Shown here: positions 6,067 to 8,396 of the stretch, piece by piece | Numbering within the stretch: the stretch's first letter is position 1 | Layout: the number at the start of each line of letters is the position of its first letter | NCBI GenBank assembly: GCA_027451085.1 | Contig: DAIDKA010000038.1 | Coordinates: 1 to 8,396 of the forward strand | Direction of reading: 5' to 3' | Length of the DNA: 8,396 bases | Source of the DNA: Gammaproteobacteria bacterium | GTDB taxonomy: Bacteria; Pseudomonadota; Gammaproteobacteria; Steroidobacterales; Steroidobacteraceae | Program-made: the position numbers and the translations under genes | The notes under the pieces: generated by a model | What the model was told of the DNA's origin: nothing | Database searches by the model: none | What the model saw: the letters and a program-made list of their open reading frames with translations, nothing else

Positions 6067-7128
6067 ATGAGAGATGAATTTCCGGCATGCCGCATCGCCC
6101 CCCGCTTGCTAGCCTGGCATGCGAAGCATGGCCGCCATGACCTGCCCTGGCAACAGGACCGCACTGCGTACCGGGTATGGGTGTCCGAGATCATGCTGCA
6201 GCAGACCCAGGTCGGGACCGTCATCCCGTACTACCAGCGCTTCATGGAGCGATTCCCGAGCGTAGTGGCGCTGGCCAATGCGGCCATCGATGAGGTGCTG
6301 CACCTGTGGACAGGCCTGGGCTACTACGCCCGTGCACGCAACCTGCATCGCGCCGCTGTGCGGGTGCGCGATGAGTTCGGCGGCGAGTTCCCGACCGCGT
6401 TCGAGGCTGTGGCCGGCCTGCCCGGCATCGGCCGCTCCACCGCGGGCGCCATCCTGTCGCTGAGCCTGGGGCAGCGGCACGCCATCCTGGACGGCAATGT
6501 GCGCCGGGTGCTGTCGCGGTACTTCGGCATCGAGGGCGATCCGGCCCGCAAAGACATCGCCGACCTGCTGTGGCAGCGCGCGACCGTGTGCACGCCAGAG
6601 CAGCAAGCCGACACCTACAACCAGGCCATGATGGACCTGGGAGCAACGGTCTGTACCCGCAGCAAGCCCCTGTGCGCGTTCTGTCCGATCACCGACGACT
6701 GTGTGGCCCGCATCCAGGGCCGGCAGAATGAGCTGCCCAGCCCCCGCAAGCGGGCCGAACGGCGCGCGCGACATGCCTTCATGGTGCTGGCCATGCGCGA
6801 GGATGGCAGCGTGCTGCTGCGCCAGCGGCCGGTCACCGGCATCTGGGGCGGGTTGTGGAGCGCACCGCAGTTCGAGACCCGGGAGGAGGTGCAGCACTTC
6901 ACCTTCTGGCATCTGCAGGGCGCGAGCGCCGAGGCCGAGCAGCTGCCCCGCGTCGAACACGCCTTCACTCATTTCGATCTCAGCATCACCCCGCTGCTGG
7001 TGCGCTGCCAGGGCAGTCTCGGCGTCATGGATGGTGCGGACGGGCTTTGGTATAACGCGCGCCAGCCGGCGAGCGTGGGTCTGCCGCAGCCGGTGAAAGT
7101 ATTGCTCGAACAGCTGGAGAACTCTTAG
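6067..7128 (+). CDS. mutY: A/G-specific adenine DNA glycosylase
   Basis: MutY removes adenine mispaired with 8-oxoguanine, preventing G:C to T:A transversions. The 353-residue product is full length. The helix-hairpin-helix glycosylase domain (about 1-215) contains VWVSEIMLQQTQV with catalytic Glu41, the hairpin LPGIGRSTAGAIL (118-130) and LDGNVRRVL with catalytic Asp142. The 4Fe-4S cluster motif is intact: Cys196-X6-Cys203-X2-Cys206-X5-Cys212. The C-terminal NUDIX-like domain (about 235-353) that recognises 8-oxoguanine includes LRQRPVTGIWGGLWSAP and the FTHF loop (300-303), equivalent to the FSH motif of E. coli MutY. I chose the ATG at 6067 because the protein family begins there; the frame happens to remain open far upstream, but that stretch is the antisense of the GST gene. 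It abuts yggX with no intervening base. Confidence 0.97.
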   Translation: MRDEFPACRIAPRLLAWHAKHGRHDLPWQQDRTAYRVWVSEIMLQQTQVGTVIPYYQRFMERFPSVVALANAAIDEVLHLWTGLGYYARARNLHRAAVRVRDEFGGEFPTAFEAVAGLPGIGRSTAGAILSLSLGQRHAILDGNVRRVLSRYFGIEGDPARKDIADLLWQRATVCTPEQQADTYNQAMMDLGATVCTRSKPLCAFCPITDDCVARIQGRQNELPSPRKRAERRARHAFMVLAMREDGSVLLRQRPVTGIWGGLWSAPQFETREEVQHFTFWHLQGASAEAEQLPRVEHAFTHFDLSITPLLVRCQGSLGVMDGADGLWYNARQPASVGLPQPVKVLLEQLENS

Positions 7129-7398
7129 ATGTCCAGAACGGTCCAGTGCGTCATCCTGAAGCGCGAGGCCCCCGGTCTCGACCGCCCCACCTATCCCGGC
7201 GAGCTGGGCAAGCGCATCTGGGAGAGCGTATCCAAGGAAGGGTGGGCCAGGTGGCTGTCCCACCAGACCATGCTGATGAACGAGTACCGGCTCACCCCCG
7301 TGGACCCCAAGGCGCGCAAGTTCCTGGAAGCGGAGATGGAAAAGTTCTGCTTCGGCGGTGGCTCGGACAAGCCCAAAGAATTCAAACCCCCTGCCTGA
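7129..7398 (+). CDS. yggX: Fe(2+)-trafficking / oxidative damage protection protein YggX
   Basis: The 89-residue product closely matches YggX: it opens with MSRTVQC, keeping the conserved Cys7, and continues with LKREAPGLDRPTYPGELG, KRIWESVSKEGWARWLSHQ, TMLMNEYRLTP and ARKFLEAEMEKFCFGG. In enterobacteria the protein limits oxidative damage to Fe-S clusters and is thought to take part in iron delivery or Fe-S repair; it is cytoplasmic. The start codon directly follows the mutY TAG and has GGAGA at 7116-7120 inside the mutY 3' end, so the two genes form one transcription unit. The mutY-yggX pair is a well known gammaproteobacterial arrangement. The C-terminus is slightly shorter than in E. coli and ends in a proline-rich EFKPPA. 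Confidence 0.96.
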   Translation: MSRTVQCVILKREAPGLDRPTYPGELGKRIWESVSKEGWARWLSHQTMLMNEYRLTPVDPKARKFLEAEMEKFCFGGGSDKPKEFKPPA

Positions 7399-7425
7399 GG
7401 GCAGGGATTTCCAAGGAGAACCACG

Positions 7426-7680
7426 ATGAACAGAAAACTTCTGGTTGCACTGGCGGTAATGACCCTGTCCCCCCTGGCGATGGCCCAGGTCGGCACTACC
7501 ATCAAGGAAGGCGCCAAGGCCACGGCAGAGAAGGCCGAGGAGCTCGGGGATGACGTGAAGGCTGCCACTCAATCGGAGCCCAAAGCCTCGGTGACCCGGG
7601 CCAAGGCCGCAGTCCATCACGCCAAGGCGCACCATCACGCCGCGGTGGCCAAGGACGCGGCCAAGGAAATACCGAAGTAA
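7426..7680 (+). CDS. Small exported Ala/Lys/His-rich protein, function unknown
   Basis: This encodes 84 residues. I do not recognise a named family. Residues 1-20 form a typical Sec signal peptide (basic MNRK, hydrophobic core, cleavage after AMA before QVG), so the mature product of about 64 residues should be periplasmic or secreted; there is no lipobox cysteine. The mature part is low complexity, rich in Ala, Lys and Glu with a predicted helical, highly charged character (residues 26-50), then a histidine-rich patch HHAKAHHH (64-71), and ends in AKEIPK. It contains no cysteine. Translation is well supported: AAGGAG at 7413-7418 sits seven bases before the ATG. It starts 27 bp after yggX and is followed by a terminator-like hairpin, so it is probably the last gene of the mutY-yggX unit. 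Metal binding or an LEA-like stress role is conceivable from composition only. Confidence 0.8.
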   Translation: MNRKLLVALAVMTLSPLAMAQVGTTIKEGAKATAEKAEELGDDVKAATQSEPKASVTRAKAAVHHAKAHHHAAVAKDAAKEIPK

Positions 7681-7686
7681 GGGGTG

Positions 7687-7726
7687 AGCCGGGGGATTGC
7701 CCTTTAACCGGCGATCCCCGGCTTTC
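7687..7726 (+). terminator. Probable intrinsic terminator of the mutY-yggX unit
   Basis: A long stem-loop begins seven bases after the stop codon of the small exported protein. AGCCGGGG (7687-7694) pairs with CCCCGGCT (7716-7723), and after one bulged G the stem continues ATTGCC (7696-7701) with GGCGAT (7710-7715) including one G-T wobble; the loop is CTTTAACC. The total is 14 pairs. The T-run after it is short (TTT then C), so termination may be incomplete, but position and stem stability fit a terminator. Confidence 0.75.
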
Positions 7727-7731
7727 TGATG

Positions 7732-7750
7732 TCCCGCAGGAACTGCGGGA
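7732..7750 (+). repeat. Second GC-rich hairpin downstream of the terminator
   Basis: TCCCGCAG (7732-7739) and CTGCGGGA (7743-7750) form a perfect 8-bp stem with a GAA loop. It lies between the first terminator hairpin and the tRNA promoter. No T-tract follows, so it may act as a backup stop, a 3'-end stabiliser, or have no role. Confidence 0.5.
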
Positions 7751-7769
7751 GGGCCTGGCCGGGTTTGGC

Positions 7770-7798
7770 TTGACGCCCCACCCGGGGGCCGGTTTAAT
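7770..7798 (+). promoter_or_regulatory. Sigma-70-type promoter for tRNA-Phe
   Basis: TTGACG at 7770-7775 (five of six bases of the -35 consensus) and TTTAAT at 7793-7798 (five of six of the -10 consensus) are separated by exactly 17 bases. The stretch after the -10 box is strongly GC-rich (AGCCGCCCC), as expected of a discriminator in stable-RNA promoters under stringent control. The mature tRNA begins 18 bases after the -10 box, leaving a short 5' leader for RNase P to remove. Confidence 0.75.
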
Positions 7799-7816
7799 AG
7801 CCGCCCCTCCAACGGC

Positions 7817-7892
7817 GGCCGGGTAGCTCAGTTGGTAGAGCAGCGGATTGAAAATCCGCGTGTCGATGGTTCGATTCCGTCCCCGGCCACCA
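7817..7892 (+). tRNA. tRNA-Phe (anticodon GAA)
   Basis: All arms of a 76-nt tRNA including an encoded CCA can be drawn. The acceptor stem is GGCCGGG (7817-7823) with CCCGGCC (7882-7888); TA at positions 8-9 leads to a D arm GCTC...GAGC; the anticodon stem GCGGA (7843-7847) and TCCGC (7855-7859) encloses the loop TTGAAAA with anticodon GAA at 7850-7852; the variable loop is GTGTC; the T stem GATGG (7865-7869) and CCGTC (7877-7881) encloses TTCGATT. The discriminator is A7889, and CCA is 7890-7892. The sequence is close to E. coli tRNA-Phe in the central region. It serves as the likely insertion site of the element that follows. Confidence 0.97.
7870..7892 (+). other. Predicted attachment-site core in the tRNA-Phe 3' end
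   Basis: Tyrosine recombinases of genomic islands and phages commonly recombine within the 3' part of a tRNA gene, leaving the tRNA intact and a direct repeat of its 3' end at the far side of the element. An integrase gene starts 156 bp past this tRNA, so the T-loop-to-CCA segment is the natural candidate for the core. The exact boundaries are a guess, because the second copy is outside the window. Confidence 0.45.
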
Positions 7893-7895
7893 CTA

Positions 7896-7916
7896 AGCTC
7901 TTGATTCTAAAGAGCT
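7896..7916. repeat. Hairpin just after the tRNA-Phe 3' end
   Basis: AGCTCTT (7896-7902) and AAGAGCT (7910-7916) form a perfect 7-bp stem with a 7-base loop, four bases past the CCA. On the + strand it is followed by AAAATT rather than a T-run, so it is not a standard intrinsic terminator; it may direct 3' processing of the tRNA precursor or be part of the element's end. The surrounding bases are visibly more AT-rich than the genes to the left. Confidence 0.4.
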
Positions 7917-7960
7917 AAAATTAAGCTGTGCGGACTAACAGGTGTCATTTTGGCCCTGGC

Positions 7961-7981
7961 TGGACCAGTTTTTGGACCAGT
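7961..7981. repeat. Tandem 9-bp direct repeats upstream of the integrase gene
   Basis: TGGACCAGT occurs at 7961-7969 and again at 7973-7981, a 12-bp repeat unit. Each copy contains the near-palindrome TGG-A-CCA. A weaker related stretch, TTTTGGCCCTGG, lies at 7948-7959. Short direct repeats between a tRNA attachment site and an integrase gene are typical of arm-type sites bound by the N-terminal domain of the integrase or by an excisionase; that role here is inferred from position. Confidence 0.5.
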
Positions 7982-8022
7982 AAATCGAGCACCGCGGACC
8001 TTTCGAGAGTCATCGCTATACG

Positions 8023-8045
8023 GGTCTCCAACCTTCTTGGAGACC
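8023..8045 (+). promoter_or_regulatory. Perfect hairpin sequestering the integrase ribosome binding site
   Basis: GGTCTCCAA (8023-8031) and TTGGAGACC (8037-8045) are perfect complements around the 5-base loop CCTTC. The right arm contains the GGAGA (8039-8043) that serves as Shine-Dalgarno sequence five bases before the ATG at 8049, and the left arm's TCTCC is its exact complement. In RNA this would hide the ribosome binding site. As DNA it could also be an operator for autoregulation. Confidence 0.55.
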
Positions 8046-8048
8046 GAA

Positions 8049-8396
8049 ATGGCCACGATCGACAAGCGCAGCAAATCCGGCTGGCGGGCCCGCGTCCGCA
8101 TCCCCGGATTCGGCCTGAAGACCCGCTCGTTCAAAACTAAGGCCGAGGCCGAAAAGTGGGCGAGGTTCACAGAGTCCACCCTCCGCAGCGGTTTCGATCA
8201 GGCCGTTGACCTTGAGGCCGAGCCCACCCTCGCCGAGTCCCTGGCGCGCTATCTAAAAGAAGAGACGCCTTTAAAGAAGGGCGCAGAACAGGAGACCCGG
8301 CGCATCCACGCCTGGATGCGGTGGCCTGGAGCGGCCCGGAAGCTGTCGGACCTGACCTCTCAGCACTTCATCGAATATAAGAACGCGCGACAAGCT
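8049..8396 (+). CDS. Tyrosine-recombinase integrase of a genomic island or prophage, 3' part outside the window
   Basis: The frame is open from the ATG to the window edge, giving the first 116 residues. Residues 1-45 have the pattern of the N-terminal arm-type DNA-binding domain of island and phage integrases: a KRSKSGWRARVRIPG strand pair followed by SFKTKAEAEKWA and a helix. Residues about 57-116 begin the core-binding (SAM-like) domain with TLAESLARYLKEETPLKKGAEQE and a run resembling the IRAWxR-type segment, then the HFIEYKNAR helix. The catalytic domain with the Arg-His-Arg-Tyr residues lies beyond the edge, so activity cannot be judged. The start is backed by GGAGA at 8039-8043. Position directly downstream of tRNA-Phe and transcription away from it fit an integrase beside its own attachment site. 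The family is clear from the N-terminal pattern; the type of element is not. Confidence 0.88.
   Translation, partial: MATIDKRSKSGWRARVRIPGFGLKTRSFKTKAEAEKWARFTESTLRSGFDQAVDLEAEPTLAESLARYLKEETPLKKGAEQETRRIHAWMRWPGAARKLSDLTSQHFIEYKNARQA

Noticed and set aside
6109..7812. 567-codon open frame on the minus strand opposite mutY, yggX and the small exported gene
   Set aside because: All of the length is the complement of well supported genes and of the terminator region; no domain is recognisable.
7928..8140. 70-codon + strand frame overlapping the integrase start
   Set aside because: It overlaps the integrase coding region in another frame, crosses the repeats and hairpin, and has no recognisable protein features.
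7907..8179. 90-codon minus-strand frame across the tRNA-integrase spacer, considered as an excisionase or regulator
   Set aside because: It has no helix-turn-helix pattern and runs antisense into the integrase gene; no supporting ribosome binding site was evident.
1..8396. CRISPR array, complete insertion sequence or transposase
   Set aside because: No regularly spaced repeats, terminal inverted repeats or transposase motifs were seen on either strand.

Overview
The window is GC-rich, densely packed bacterial DNA. It most resembles a gammaproteobacterial chromosome. The main clue is mutY followed directly by yggX, a gene order familiar from Enterobacteria and relatives; the aerobic haem enzymes and zinc-type HemB fit but are less specific. 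The exact genus cannot be read from the sequence.

Region 1 (1-4592, + strand) is a haem/tetrapyrrole operon: hemC (5' end outside the window), hemD, hemB, hemE and hemF, with junctions from 4-bp overlaps to a 20-bp gap. Together they carry out every step from 5-aminolevulinate to protoporphyrinogen IX: HemB makes porphobilinogen, HemC hydroxymethylbilane, HemD uroporphyrinogen III, HemE coproporphyrinogen III, and HemF performs the oxygen-dependent decarboxylation. The genes for making aminolevulinate and the last two haem steps are not in view.

Region 2 (4593-6039) holds a NarL/FixJ-type response regulator, 33 bp after hemF and probably co-transcribed, with no kinase gene beside it. A glutathione S-transferase family gene faces it on the minus strand.

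Region 3 (6067-7726) starts divergently from the GST gene only 27 bp away: mutY (A/G-specific adenine glycosylase), yggX (iron trafficking / protection of Fe-S clusters), and a small exported Ala/Lys/His-rich protein of unknown function, closed by a terminator-like hairpin. MutY carries a 4Fe-4S cluster, so its pairing with yggX suits an oxidative-damage theme.

Region 4 (7732-8396) holds tRNA-Phe(GAA) with its own promoter. Some 156 bp further on is the start of a tyrosine-recombinase (phage/island-type integrase) gene that runs off the right edge. The spacer is more AT-rich and contains tandem 9-bp repeats and a perfect hairpin that covers the integrase ribosome binding site. This looks like the left boundary of an integrated element at tRNA-Phe. 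Any cargo, and so any novel accessory system, lies to the right of this window. What is visible to the left is core housekeeping DNA.
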